Shown: positions 21,355 through 32,009 of the stretch, piece after piece | Layout: each line of letters opens with the position of its first letter | Position numbering within the stretch: the stretch's first letter is position 1 | Assembly: GCA_022606425.2 (NCBI GenBank) | Contig: JAHDVF020000047.1 | Location: forward strand, 372,001-436,000 | Length of the DNA stretch: 64,000 nt | DNA from: Lepidostoma basale | Lineage: Eukaryota; Arthropoda; Insecta; Trichoptera; Lepidostomatidae | Reading direction: 5' to 3' | Notes under the pieces: generated by a model | The model's input: only the letters and a program-made list of their open reading frames with translations | What the model was told of the DNA's origin: nothing | Database searches by the model: none | Translations under genes and position numbers: made by a program

Positions 21355-21988
21355 GTAAGTATGTTTACAAAGGATGGGAGGGTGGAGAAGGATATTGAAA
21401 GAAGGGTTGGGGCAGGCAAAATAATAAATGGTGCACTTAAAGTTGTCATCGCAAACAAAAGCCTATCCAAAAAAGCCAAGATGGCAGTGCACAATGGTGT
21501 TCTTGTGCCGACCCTTATGTATGGAAGTGAAGCATGGAACTGGCAAAAGAAGGATGAAAGTAGAATAAATGTAGTAGAAATGAGATCTCTAAGTGTGGCA
21601 AATCTGTATATGATAGAGTGACAAATGCAAGTATAAGAAGTGAATGTGGTGCGAATGAAAGTGTTATGAACAAAATAAGGAAAGGGTCATTAAGATGGTT
21701 TGGACACATGGAAAGAATGAGTGAAGGCAGAATGGTAAAGAAGGTATATATAAACGGCGTGAACGGAGCTAGAAATAGAGGAAGGCCGAGGAAAACGTGG
21801 CACGATCAAATCAATCAAATATTGAACGTCGGTCAAGTGAGCAGTCGGAAAAATCGACGTGCGTGCATGACAAGATGTAGGAATGTAGAGGGAGCGAGAG
21901 AAGTATGTCAAAAAAGAACGGTGTGGCGTTCCATTCTTTCTTCCTACCTCTCCGGGGAGACGGCGTGATGGTAAGTTAGTTAGTTAGT
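21355..21988 (+). mobile_element. LINE A 3' end with 12-bp target duplication
   Basis: Longest LINE A copy in the window by coding length. It reads MFTKDGRVEKDIERRVGAGK, INGALKVVIANKSLSKKAKM, SEAWNWQKKDESRINVVEMR, then a deletion-frameshift at about 21595, then GSLRWFGHMERMSEGRMVKK and GRPRKTWHDQINQILNVGQV to the stop at 21966. The LGSMFTKDGR-type start lies just after the RT palm in complete elements; the palm itself is missing. It is flanked by exact TAAAATTGTTAA at 21343-21354 and 21989-22000. Tail GTTA repeats. Confidence 0.9.
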
Positions 21989-22297
21989 TAAAATTGTTAA
22001 CAAATATGATCAGTTTTGACAGATGTTATAAAGATTTATTTTGGAACGTTTATGCTTTTGTTATAATAAATATTATGAATAAATTAAAAATTTAAGATAA
22101 TAATTTGAATTTGTTTTTTATATTCTTTGTTGTAAGTAATTACCTGAACCCCAATAAAAACTTTAAATTATTATTTTAAATTTTAAATTCATTAATAATA
22201 TTTGTTTAACAAAAGTATAAACGTCCCAAAATAAATCTTTATAACATCTGTCAAAACTGATAATATTTGTACACAATTTTATAATATTTTAAATGTG

Positions 22298-22338
22298 TAT
22301 CACTGAAGAAGGACCGGTTGTCCGAAACATGTTTGATA
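22298..22338 (+). ncRNA. Hammerhead-like ribozyme core, FB2 right arm
   Basis: TATCA (22298-22302), CTGAAGA (22303-22309), A, GGAC (22311-22314), loop CGGTT, GTCC (22320-22323), GAA, ACATGT (22327-22332), T, TGATA (22334-22338). All three helices are possible as in the copy at 21278, with N7 = A and H17 = T. Confidence 0.65.
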
Positions 22339-22529
22339 TAAAGTTTTTTTTTAAAAGTTAGTGTTGTATATACAAAGTATATAAAAAATGAATAAGACAA
22401 ATAAGAATAAAATTGTTTTTTAATTGCGATATGTCAACGCCATTTATGTCGACATGTAATCGCTCCTTAGAGCTTATGTAAATTATCCAGATACTGTAAT
22501 TAGTTATTTTAAATAACAATTAAATAAAA

Positions 22530-22680
22530 GTTTTTATTTATTTATTAACTACTTCCACTAATCGAAAAACTGGTCTTCTGGTCTGGTACTGTCGAAATAA
22601 AGACAAAAAGCGGAAGTAATTAATAAAAAAATGTCGTTTTATTTTCAATAATTGTAATTTTGTATAAAAATATTTACCAT
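22530..22680. repeat. Foldback FB5, decayed, both arms
   Basis: Left arm tttattaactacttccac, right arm gcggaagtaattaataaa with cgaaataaagacaaaaag. The core is largely lost (aaaactggtcttctggtctg). Confidence 0.6.
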
Positions 22681-23334
22681 TTGCATTTCTTCATAGTTAA
22701 GTTAAAAATATGTAGTTGTTCGCTATCAGCGCTGTGTTCTTTAATTTTCTCTTAAAATCTGTAAAAATATTTATAACTTATCTTGTCTCATAATTTAATT
22801 AACCAAAAAAATATTTTCAAGTCTGAAATATTCTAGATTGAATTGCTTTGGGGTGTCATAATAATATCTCTGCCCCCATTAGTAACCAAGCTGCCTCGGG
22901 GGTGAACCACTGATAGAGCGAAGAAGGAGCGGCCGCCTCCAAGTTGCCGAGAAGATTCAAATCTAGATATTAGGAGCGAGTTATTTTCGCTAACTATAAG
23001 TATGCTTCTGGGAAAATGTAGAAATCATTAATTCAGAAAATTACCGGTTTGTTTAGGTAAAACTTTATTCGTATTACTTGGTATTGAAATGAGGAGGCAT
23101 TTCGCGGTTCATTTTCTCCCGAAACTTTCCAAAGGAATTACTTTATCATCGTTCTCTACGCTTGTCACTTTTGTTACAATTAAATTAATCTTCGAAGAAT
23201 ATGAAATTCGGTTGATGTCCAATTAGCATTACGGAAAATGTGAAATTGAAACATAAAAATTCAAAGCTTAAAAATTATCTCCCTCATTTGTTCTTGTGAA
23301 ACAAAGTAGAAAATATATATTCACGTATATCGAT

Positions 23335-23930
23335 TTTTTAGTGAATTAAAACATTATTTTTATCACTTTTGACTTTATTTTTCTCGACATGTTTCGAAGG
23401 TTTTAAACTTTCAGCATCAACTGGTTTATATAGAATAAACCGGTTTATATGTATCTCTCAATGAAACAGCTGTCGCGAATTATAAAAATACAAATATGAT
23501 TCATAAAACAAAGTTTTTTTAATTGAACAGTTTATAATGTTAAAATATCATAGTGTTTTGGCCAACACAATGGATTATTTACTTAATTAGTGATGAAGCG
23601 TTAATAAAACACTTTTATATAATATATTTTTTAGACCACTTAAGTTTTTTTAATTAACCAACCGGTTTTGCTCCCGCCAGAGCTTCGACAGGGTAACAAA
23701 AACTTTCTTATTTATAGCAAAATAAATGTGTTCAAGTGGACATTTTGGCAGTTGTAAAAAGTGACACAAAGTGTCTTTTCTTTTTTTACTGTGTAACATC
23801 AACTCTAAATAAAAAAATTAATACGAAAGATAACGTCTGTTTTTCAGAAGTTTTATTATATTTTATGAGAATGACATGTTTTGCTTTGCTAAAGCATCAT
23901 CAAATGATAATGCCTTAGACGTATTCATTC
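23335..23930. repeat. Cluster of foldback fragments FB4, FB1, FB6, FB3
   Basis: 23335-23460: FB4 arm (ttctcgacatgtttcgaagg, ctttcagcatcaactgg). 23505-23600: FB1 outer arm (aacagtttataatgttaaaa, tcatagtgttttggcc). 23630-23720: FB6 arm (aaccggttttgctcccgcc, agcttcgacagggtaac). 23818-23930: FB3 left arm and centre, right arm cut off after aatgccttagac. No coding sequence. Confidence 0.65.
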
Positions 23931-24267
23931 TGTGTTAATTGTTTTAAAAAAGAATTTCAACTCTTGTACACTAACAACAAAAGAAAATTATTTATTTTAA
24001 TTATACAAAACTGCTACAGTAAGCGAAAAATTAAAAAATCTAAACAACCAAACAAGCAATTATACCTGAAAATGGGGCATTAAAGCAAACAATAATTTAA
24101 TTAAACGAAAGGTGAGCTAAAAATATGATTATCTGACGTTAAGCTAATATGGCAGAAAAGTCAGCAAGACTCATACTTAAACTGATGATTTATGAACCTG
24201 GGTTCTACTTAAACAATATGTACTGTAATATATATTACATAGAGAATGGACCACCTCATTACTAAGA

Positions 24268-25175
24268 GGGTCATCCGGAAAGTAGTACCCGTTTGGGAAT
24301 ATAAAAAAATCAAGTATATATAAACGAATATATGAACGTTTTATTTGTGAAGAACATACCTTAAACTACTCCTCTACATAGTCACATAGCAAATTTAAGC
24401 ATTTGTCGTAACGTGTGATGAGTTTTTGTATCCCAGCGTTATATTCCTCCGCCACAAGTGTATTTAGATACGTAGTCACAGCATTTTCGCATAATGCAGG
24501 TGGTGTTTAACAACTTCATATTCGTGAAACATTACAGAAATCGTCACCTGAGAGCATGAAGGTTCCAACAAACAAAATTTCACATTTGGCTTTTTTCGTG
24601 AAAAGGGCTCTTACTAACCTTATCTATACGTATAATTAAAAAAAAGATGTAATTGTATCGTCATTTTGATGTTACGAAAAGAATCAAGTTCAATCTGATT
24701 ATTCAAAACACACGATTCACTGAAGAAGGATTCATTTACACTTAGAACTTTATTATTCCAACTGTCGCCAGAGAAAATTTACACGCTTCTCGGTAAAAGA
24801 GTTTCATCTGCATCAGATGGAACCCTTTTATTCCAAGATACACACACCCGAAACCTACAAAACTTTGACTTCATTTTTCTCAGCTTTTAACTTTTAATAG
24901 TTGGAACCTTCTTACCCTCAGGTGACGAAATGTAAAAATCATTTGTAACGCGCCGATCTTTCTTAACGAATTCATCAATTGAACTCAGCGGTTCGTCTGT
25001 AATGACTGACGGCCGTCCAAAACGCTGGTCATCATGGGTGTTCTCTCTTCCCAAGTTGAAATTACGACACCAGCGTCGAACAGATGATTCGTCCATAAAA
25101 TTGTCTCCATACACCTCCTTAAATTGATATAAATTTTTTGCGTAGAGAAATTTCGGCGTTCTCTGTTTCGAAGGC
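24268..25175 (-). pseudogene. Internally deleted mariner element
   Basis: The minus strand from 25177 reads KEVYGDNFMDESSVRRWCRN, FNLGRENTHDDQRFGRPSVI and SSIDEFVKKDRRVTND, the helix-turn-helix N-terminus of a mariner transposase. The catalytic D,D34D domain is missing. The other end (24270-24460) keeps the last residues, LITRYDKCLNLLCDYVEE, and then aacgggtactactttccgga, probably the terminal inverted repeat. The 5' end is joined to an FB4 core at about 25168. Region 24480-24890 between the two is unrelated or very decayed. Confidence 0.75.
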
Positions 25176-25345
25176 ACACCCTCATCATCGGGAGTATGGT
25201 ATAAACTGAGAAACTGAGTTTATATCGTTCTCCTGACGATGAAGGTGTAGCCTTCGAAACATATCGAAAGAAAAACTTAAATGAGGAAAAAACAGTGTTT
25301 TGATTAAAAAAAATTCATCATTATGGAATTCCACAGTTTTAACGC
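25176..25345. mobile_element. Foldback FB4 copy
   Basis: Inverted halves: ttcgaaggcacaccctcatc on the left and gatgaaggtgtagccttcg on the right, followed by the outer FB4 sequence aaaaaacagtgttttgatt and ttatggaattccacag. The left half is cut by the mariner. Confidence 0.65.
25228..25270 (+). ncRNA. Hammerhead-like core, FB4 type
   Basis: TTCTC (25228-25232), CTGACGA (25233-25239), extra T, GAAGG (25241-25245), loop TGTAG, CCTTC (25251-25255), GAA, ACATAT (25259-25264), C, GAAAG. Stem II is 5 of 5. Stem I pairs fully with the GAGAA found in the other FB4 copies, partly here. Confidence 0.55.
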
Positions 25346-26154
25346 CTTAAGTTTATCTAAAATTAAAAATAAAATGCTTATATTTCAGATTGAAAACATA
25401 AAATATGGCAGGTTATAATGGCAAACATAAAAAATAAATTTAACATATATTCAATAATATAAAACCCGCTATAAAAAAATCATAACTATGAACTTTATTA
25501 TTTTTATGTTTATCCGATATTCAAAATACGTGTAAGTTGTAACTAGGAGGCTACCCTTTTTTATTTGTAATATGCAATAATGATGTTATCCACGCAATTT
25601 TCGTTGTTAGTAAAAATAAAATTTTGGAAATATAGACATCTTCCGAAGGGGAGTTACGGCAAAGGAAGCGCTTATTGGCTTCACCCTTAAAGCTGTCCGT
25701 TATAGGGTTGGCCATCTTATAAGGGTGGCTTTATTTCCTTTCTAGAGGGTAGTTCATACGCACAACGTCGAGAAACAATCGAAATAATGTTTTCCGGTTA
25801 ACACAATGGCTGAACTACCAGATAATAGGGTTAAAAACTGAGTTTGAATACAATCACGTGTTAGAAAATACTAAAAACATATATTTTAATTTCTTGATGA
25901 TATCTAAGTAGTGGGTTAAGAAACCGATAAATTAGATTCTTAACATGATAATGTATGATAGATACATTTCTACTAGTTTTTACATTATTTTTTTGTTGTT
26001 AAAACCTATCTGTTTCATTCCTATCGGAGCTTCATTAGGTTTTTTTTTTTTTTAAAAAGACTAACATCAAGGATTTATATCAACGATATTAGAATTTATT
26101 TTACAATCTTCAATGTGAGCAGAAAATAGCTCATTATTATGAAGAAGGAACCTG

Positions 26155-26228
26155 GTCGTGTCCAGGCTTGAACCCATGCCCCCTAGATCAGGAGCCAAGC
26201 GTTCTATCCCCTAGCCCACCACCGGTTC
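26155..26228 (-). repeat. tRNA-like sequence, probably a SINE head
   Basis: The minus strand has tgggctaggggatagaacg (A-box-like) and ggttcaagcc (B-box) about 40 bases later, with atctagggggcat between. The stems do not close into a proper cloverleaf and the flank (ttcataataatgagc) looks like a SINE body. It is unrelated to the SINE at 15131. Confidence 0.45.
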
Positions 26229-26604
26229 AAAAAACAAACAATTTTTGTTTTGTTTATTTTGTAACACTGGAAAAGCTCTGTCGAGAGAAAAATCTGTAGA
26301 TTTTAACAAAAAAGCGTTGTGTAAAAACTAGTAAAAATGTGTAAATATTTTTTAATATTGCTATATGACAAATTAAGTGCTTCATACGAGAATATAAAGA
26401 CGATATAGGTTCCGATCTGTATAATTTAATTTTGATATTTTCTTCTTCTTCTTTTTCCTTGCTATAGACGGCATCGGCTATTTCTGGACATAATCCTATC
26501 TTGCGCCTTATCAAATCAAATTCAATCAAATCAGTTTATTAACTCAAAAGACATTACAAACAGAAAAATGTTTAGGGTATCTATTGAGTACAGGTAAATT
26601 AATA

Positions 26605-27891
26605 TTAGGTCCTTACATATGAAATTGGCGTTTTGCCGTACTGGCAACTTTGATCTCAAATATCTTCTCTTTGGTTAGGAATTCCAAATTAAAATTTATA
26701 CAGCTATTTACTCAAGTATTTGTGTTTCGAAAATTATAATTCATTTGTTTTTTCCACAATTGTTTTTTTTCTTTGCGTCACTCAGTTTACAAAACGGAAA
26801 AATTGAATTATCTCGTTTTTTACGAGTACGAGTTCCACCGTGGCACCAGTGCTGCAGAAACGGCTCGAAGGATTAATGATGTGTATGGCGACGGTGCCGC
26901 AAAATAAAACACAGAGCGTTTTTGGTTCCAACGTTTTCGTTCTGGAAATTTCGACCTGCAGAACAAGCCCCGTGGACGGCCGGAGACCAATTTGATAATG
27001 AAGAATTGAAGGCTATTGTGGAAGCGGATCTATTGCAAACCACGTCCGAGTTAGCTGCAGGCTGCGGTGTTAGTGATAAAACTGTTTTAATCCACTTGAA
27101 GCAAATTGGGAAGGTGAAAAAGCTTTGAAAGGTGGGTACCTCACGAATTGAGTGAAGCAAATCAACAAACGCGCGTTGACTGCTGCGTTGCATTACTCAA
27201 CCGGCACAATAATGAAAGGATTTTGAATCGAATCATTACCTGTGATGAAAAGTGGATCCTGTATGATAATCGGAAGCGCTCATCGCAATGGCTGAACCCT
27301 GCCGAACCAGCCAAACCATGCCCCAAGCGAAAATTGACTCCAAAAAAGTTACTTGTGAGCGTTTGGTGGACTAGTGCTGGTGTCGTTCACTACAGCTTTC
27401 TTAAATCTGGCCAGACGATTACGGCAGATGTCTATTGTCAGCAACTGCAAACCATGATGGAAAAGCTAGCTGCTAAACAACCGAGGCTGGTTAATCGCTC
27501 TAGGCCACTGCTGCTTCATGATAACGCTAGACCACACACTGCACAACAGACGGCTACCAAATTAGAAGAGCTTCAATTGGAATGTCTAAGACATCCACCG
27601 TACTCTCCGGACCTTGCCCCAACAGATTACTATTTTTTTCGAAATTTGGATAACTTCTTGCAAGGGAAAAAATTCAACTCCGATGGGGCAGTCCAAACCG
27701 ACTTCAAAGATTTTATTGATTCCCGTCCGAATGGTTTTTTTAGTAAAGGGATCGATGAACTACCTATGAGATGGCAAAAGTGCATAGATAGCAATGGTAC
27801 ATACTTTGATTAAATAAATATATTATATTTAAAAAAAATCAGCTTTATGTTCCTCCCATTCAAAACGCCAATTTCATATGTAAGGACCTTA
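26605..27891 (+). pseudogene. Mariner transposon, nearly full length, inactive transposase
   Basis: The 1287-bp element has inverted ends: ggtccttacatatgaaattg at 26608-26627 and its inverse to 27888, with TA on both sides (26603-26604 and 27892-27893). The transposase starts near 26821 (YEFHRGTSAAETARRIND) and continues through ELAAGCGVSDKTVLIHLKQI to FD and TAA at 27813. Catalytic aspartates of a D,D34D mariner are visible in ITCDEKWILYDN, LLHDNARPHTA and YSPDLAPTDYYFF, in the intact 27148-27813 stretch. Breaks: a stop at about 26905 (GAA to TAA), a 1-base loss near 26989 and a 1-base gain near 27125. A TACGAGTA octamer at 26821 adds two codons near the start. Confidence 0.9.
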
Positions 27892-27984
27892 TAAACATAG
27901 AACAAAATACTAGGAACGCATTAGAGATTGTTCGACATTAGGAAGACAAGATACTTTCTAAAGTCAATAATATTTGTCCCCTGA

Positions 27985-28357
27985 ACAATAAGTGCTTTAG
28001 TAACATCGATGTGTTCCATCTTAATGAAAGTGATTTAAAAAAAATGGTTGGAGCAACCCTTCGGGGCTAATGAAACTAGTTACTCTACTTTTTCTTTTCT
28101 TGTCTTTTTCTTTCTTTACATTTTTAAATTGTATTTTATCTTTAATTATTCATTATTACTTGTACTACTAGTTTTCTCTTTAACTTATCAAAGTGTTACT
28201 TTATTCTTCTTATATATTTAACCTTATGTCAGTTGTTATATAATATTTGTGGTAGCATGTAATTGGCCTTGTTTTGTTGTCTCTGTGTGTTTATATTCAT
28301 ATACTGTATTTGCTGTTTGTTACCCTCAATAATAAAAAAAAAAAAAAAAAAAAAAAA
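27985..28357 (+). mobile_element. A-tailed retro-insertion in LINE B
   Basis: The LINE B sequence stops after cccctgaac and resumes at atcaaagacgtcgatctc. The intervening 370 bp ends with ccctcaataat and a run of more than 20 A (28330-28356), as in a polyadenylated retrocopy. Its body (ggttggagcaacccttcgg, then T-rich sequence) has no frame and no second copy in the window. About 13 bp of LINE target appear to be missing at the junction; no clear target duplication was seen. Confidence 0.65.
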
Positions 28358-28565
28358 TATCAAAGACGTCGATCTCTGAGGAGACCGCGTTCAGTAGACT
28401 AATTGCTTTTCCCACCGGTGTCACCAGAGGCAGATTGGTTCTGGCGGCCGTTAGGTAAAACAATCTGTGCTGTCGCTGTCGGAGATATTTATCAGGGACA
28501 AAAATACCAACACCCTCTAGCATGGCCGAGTTCTCGAAATATCCACTGATTAATCTAACGAAATA

Positions 28566-28800
28566 GGTAATGTTTATGCAGCTAGTCACCAGCAATTTTC
28601 CTTCTATCATCAGGCCGTCATGCGTGGGGTCTCCCTCTGCTTCTTCTATCTTCACGAGGTCTTCAATCCACTACCATGGTCTGGTTCTAGTCAATCTTTT
28701 GTCTCCCTGTATAGCAACATGTCCCCCAAATGACTATTTGAGCTTAGCCACCGTTTCGACGAAATCCGTCAGATCTATTTAAAGAAGAGGAAGAAGAAGT
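28566..28800. other. Possible LINE C-type fragment, uncertain
   Basis: The minus strand has WIEDLVKIEEAEGDPTHDG-like text with stops and, in another frame, RRSRGRPHA, suggesting a LINE C-terminal tail. On the plus strand it ends in aagaagaggaagaagaag. Orientation and family are not settled. Confidence 0.3.
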
Positions 28801-29004
28801 TACTTCCGTGATAAGCGTTTTGTTATTCCACCCAATAGAAATGTGTAGACTGAAAGTAGCCTCGATGATTGCCAATACTAGATATCAGAAGAACAAATAA
28901 GAAAGCGAATTGGTGATAGACGATCAAGAAAATAAAACTCTCTGTTTGCAAAAGATTTGTCTGAATCTATAAATACATCCTTATCTTTCATCTAAGCTTA
29001 ACCA

Positions 29005-29500
29005 AAAAAGCTAAAATGGCAGTGCACAATGGTGTTCTTGTACTGACGCTTGTGTATGGAAACGAAGCATGAAAATGGCAAAATAAAAATGCCGTAGAAA
29101 TGAGATCTCTCAGACGAAAGTGTGTAAAAACTGTGTATGATAGAGTGACGAATGAAGTAAATGCGGTGCGAATGAAAGTGTGGAACAAAATAATGAAAGG
29201 AACATTAAGATAGTTTGGACACATTAAGAAAGAATGGTACACTAAAAAGGTATATGTTAACGATGTAAATGGAACTAGAAATATAGGTAGACAGAGGAAA
29301 ACGTGGCATGATCAAATAAATCAAATATTGAATGTCGGCCATGTGAGGAGTTGAAGAAATCGACGTGCCTTCCATGACACGATATATAAATGATGAAGAA
29401 TCAAGAGAATTATGTCAGGAAAGAAATGTGTGGCAGTCCATTATTTCTGCTTACCCTTTCGGGGAGGTGGCGTGATGGTTAGCTAGTTAGTTAGTTTAAA
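29005..29500 (+). mobile_element. LINE A 3' end, decayed
   Basis: Starts aaaaaagctaaaatggcag (KKAKMAVHNGVLVL), then MRSLRRKCVKTVYDRVTNE and a frameshifted GTLR-FGH, GRQRKTWHDQINQILNVGHV. Ends gaggtggcgtgatgg plus GTTAGCTAGTTAG. Several stops. Confidence 0.8.
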
Positions 29501-29805
29501 CTTATAATTTTTACCGGACTCATGTAGTAATGGCGCGTTGATAGGAACAAAGAGAGGTGAAGTAATCAAAGAATTTTCTCGTACTAAAATGACAGTTTTT
29601 TTTATAGCGTGTTTCATATTATTGAATACATGTATAATAAATTTTTTATGTTTGCCATGATAACCTGCCATATTTTATGTTTTCAATCTGAAATACAAGC
29701 ATTTTATTTTTAATTTGAGATAAATTTGAGGCATTAAAACCGTGGAATTCCATAATGATGAATTTTTATGTATTAAAACACAGGTACAATATACCTGTGT
29801 TTTCA

Positions 29806-30040
29806 TTATGTGAACGACGTGAACCAAACTAGAAATAGAGGAAGGCCGAGGAAAACGTGGCAGAATCAAATCAATCAAATATTGAATGTCGGTCACGTGA
29901 GGAGTCGGAGAAATCGACTTGCGTGCATGACAAGATGTATGAATGTAGAGGAAGCTAGAGAAGTACGTCAGGATAGAACAGTCTGGCGGTCTGTCTACCC
30001 CTGCGGGGAGACGGCGTGATGGTTAGTTAGTTGGTTAGTT
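29806..30040 (+). mobile_element. LINE A 3' end, short
   Basis: Reads YVNDVNQTRNRGRPRKTWQN, QILNVGHVRSRRNRLACMTR and VEEAREVRQDRTVWRSV, then a short deletion and the end gagacggcgtgatgg with GTTAGTTAGTTGG. It begins right after an FB4 outer arm (cattatggaattccacgg inverted at 29735-29755). Confidence 0.8.
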
Positions 30041-30114
30041 CAAACACTGCTTTTTTCCACTTGCTCTATACGTCGTGTAATATTATATATACGAGTACAA
30101 TATAAATAAGTAAT

Positions 30115-30382
30115 GAATGAAGAAAGAATGGTAAATTTTTTAAATGTTAACGATGTAAATGGAACTAGAAATAGAGGAAGACCGAGGAAAACGTGGCACG
30201 ATCAAATAAATTAAATATTGAATGTCGGCCATGTGAGGAGTCAGAGAAATCGACGCGCGTGCTTGACACGATGTATGAATGTTGAGGAAGCGAGAGAAAA
30301 ATTTCAGGAAAGAAAATTGTGACAATCCATTCTTTCTGCATACTCCTTCGGGGAGACGGCATGATGGTTAGTTAGTTAGTTT
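30115..30382 (+). mobile_element. LINE A 3' end, short
   Basis: From NEERMVNFLNVNDVNGTRNR through GRPRKTWHDQIN, a stop, IECRPCEES-like shifted text and the end gagacggcatgatgg with GTTAGTTAGTTAG. Only 75 bp of single-copy sequence separate it from the preceding copy. Confidence 0.8.
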
Positions 30383-30394
30383 ATATATGTAAAA

Positions 30395-30752
30395 CACACA
30401 GGCCGCACACATCTTTGATGACGCGCCAGAGCTCGGATGGGAAGTTCTTATGAATCCACCTTATAGTCCGGACCTGGCACCAAGTGACTACCACCTGTTT
30501 TTGTCCATGGCCGACGCGCTTGGGGTACAAATTTGGCCGCAATAAGAGGCCTGTGAAAATTGGTTGTCTGAGTTTTTTTGTCAATATAGGGACAAGGGCT
30601 TCTACAAAAGAGGCATTATGAAGTTGGGTTCTTGTTAGCAACATGTTATCGAATAGAACCGCGCATATTTGACTTAAATCGGGTGATTGTAACACTTTTT
30701 ATAAAGCATTGAAATAAAGCAAAAAATACGAAATTACTTTTTCCCCAACCTA
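30395..30752 (+). pseudogene. Mariner transposase C-terminal fragment with 3' inverted repeat
   Basis: The plus strand reads ELGWEVLMNPPYSPDLAPSD, YHLFLSM, ENWLSEFFCQYRDKGFYKRG and IMKLGSC with two stops. PPYSPDLAPSDYHLF holds the third catalytic aspartate. The end reads cgaaattactttttccccaa cctaa, matching the known inverted-repeat style of this mariner group. The N-terminal three quarters are absent. A different mariner group from the one at 26605. Confidence 0.8.
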
Positions 30753-31382
30753 ATAATATATACACTATATAAGTAAACAAAATCGAAACTCTTTACAGTG
30801 TATTAGAGTAGGTACTTGAAGCGGTGTAATTTATGTTATTTATCACATGCAAAACCATCTTTAAGCGTTGCACTTCGGAACTAAATATTCATGAAATTCC
30901 TGAACTAATCATTCTAGAAAAGCATTTTTAACCCTTTTCTTCGAGCATTTTAATGAGAACTATCTCACCCCTGGCGTCAGGTAAGGCGGGGTGAGCTGGG
31001 CGGCACGGTGTGAGTCTGAGGGGGAGACTGATTTACTGCTCAGTTTGTATCAGTTCCGGCCAGAGAACGATTTGCAAAACACCGCGGAATAACAACCCTA
31101 AAAACAGTAGACACCCTCGTACTGTTAACTGCGCACTCACCTTTATACACCCTTCTTCGAGATTTAACTTCCCCTCCCTTTACTAAGACATTACAATCTA
31201 TCTGTAATTTTTTAAATACTTTTATATTTATACGTACGTATTTAAAAAAAGACTAACATCAAATATTTTAAATTAATGGCAATCGAATATTATTTATTTA
31301 TTAGGGGAGCTTTTGCTGTGCTTCGCCTTGTATAGCGTTCCAGTATCATTTCATGAAAGCTCAAGTTCCAAATATTCAGCAG

Positions 31383-31800
31383 CAGCGTTAAAAGCGTACT
31401 GATGTATGGATGCGATACTTGGAAATCTACCGCGGACGTTATTGGAAAACTCCAGGTGTTTATAAATAGGTGCCTTCGCTCAATATTCAAGATCTATTGG
31501 CCCCAAACAGAGTCAAATGTCGTTCTCTGGACTATGGCAGGCGAAAAGCCAATTAGAGAACAAGTCGCTAGACGCAAATGGCAGTGGATCGGTCACACTC
31601 TGAGACGGAACCCAGCCTGCATTGCTCAGAACGCATTAGACTGGTCCCCTATGGGGGGAAAGAGGAAGCGAGGCAGACCTAGAGCCACCTGGAGAGGAGC
31701 CCTGCAGGGGGAGGTTAAGGCAGTAGGCCTCACTTGGGATGATGTTAGGTATCAGGCATGCGATAGAGTCGGATGGAGAAGGTTCATCCTACCATTTATG
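31383..31800 (+). mobile_element. LINE D 3' end, best copy
   Basis: The frame from 31402 reads MYGCDTWKSTADVIGKLQVF, RCLRSIFKIYWPQTESNVVL, WTMAGEKPIREQVARRKWQW, IGHTLRRNP and KRGRPRATWRGALQGEVKAV, then VGWRRFI. This is a known C-terminal type of animal non-LTR elements that lies after the palm. It ends abruptly at about 31800 without the tail seen in the copies at 7970 and 18775. Confidence 0.85.
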
Positions 31801-32009
31801 ATCAATTGTTTACCAGTCCCGGAAACATATTTAAGTTTAAATTTAGAATCATTGGCATTACTAAATAGTTTTTTTCTGTATATTTGAATATGTATATATG
31901 TATTTAACAACAGCTAGTTGTTACTCTTAAAATATGTATAAATATATTATAAATAAATCGATTAAATCTTAATCACGAAAAAAAAATTAAACCGCGGTAT
32001 CGTATTTAT

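Larger units (their letters stand above)
21241..22400. mobile_element. Foldback FB2, complete arms, split by a LINE A insertion
   Basis: Left part 21241-21354 and right part 21989-22400 together form a palindromic element with a hammerhead-like core near each end, in opposite orientation. The middle (21989-22260) has cagttttgacagatgttata and its inverse catctgtcaaaactgat. The LINE between 21355 and 21988 inserted later, duplicating TAAAATTGTTAA. Confidence 0.85.
26513..28565 (-). mobile_element. LINE B (Jockey-like) 3' end carrying two nested insertions
   Basis: The tail (caaatcaaattcaatcaaat) lies at 26513-26540, the 3' untranslated region at 26541-26602 and 27893-27984, and coding sequence at 28358-28565, which reads GYFENSAMLEGVGIFVPDKY and RTNLPLVTPVGKAISLLNAV on the minus strand. 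The two gaps are a mariner and an A-tailed insert. The LINE is therefore the oldest layer here. Palm missing. Confidence 0.85.

Noticed and set aside
21961..21990. TTAG/GTTA repeats as telomeric TTAGG
   Set aside because: The unit is four bases, always follows the same LINE A end, and is short; it is the tail of the element.
30953..30980. A second candidate first exon (ATG to CAG|GTAAGG)
   Set aside because: Only nine codons, no signal-peptide character; a chance match is likely.
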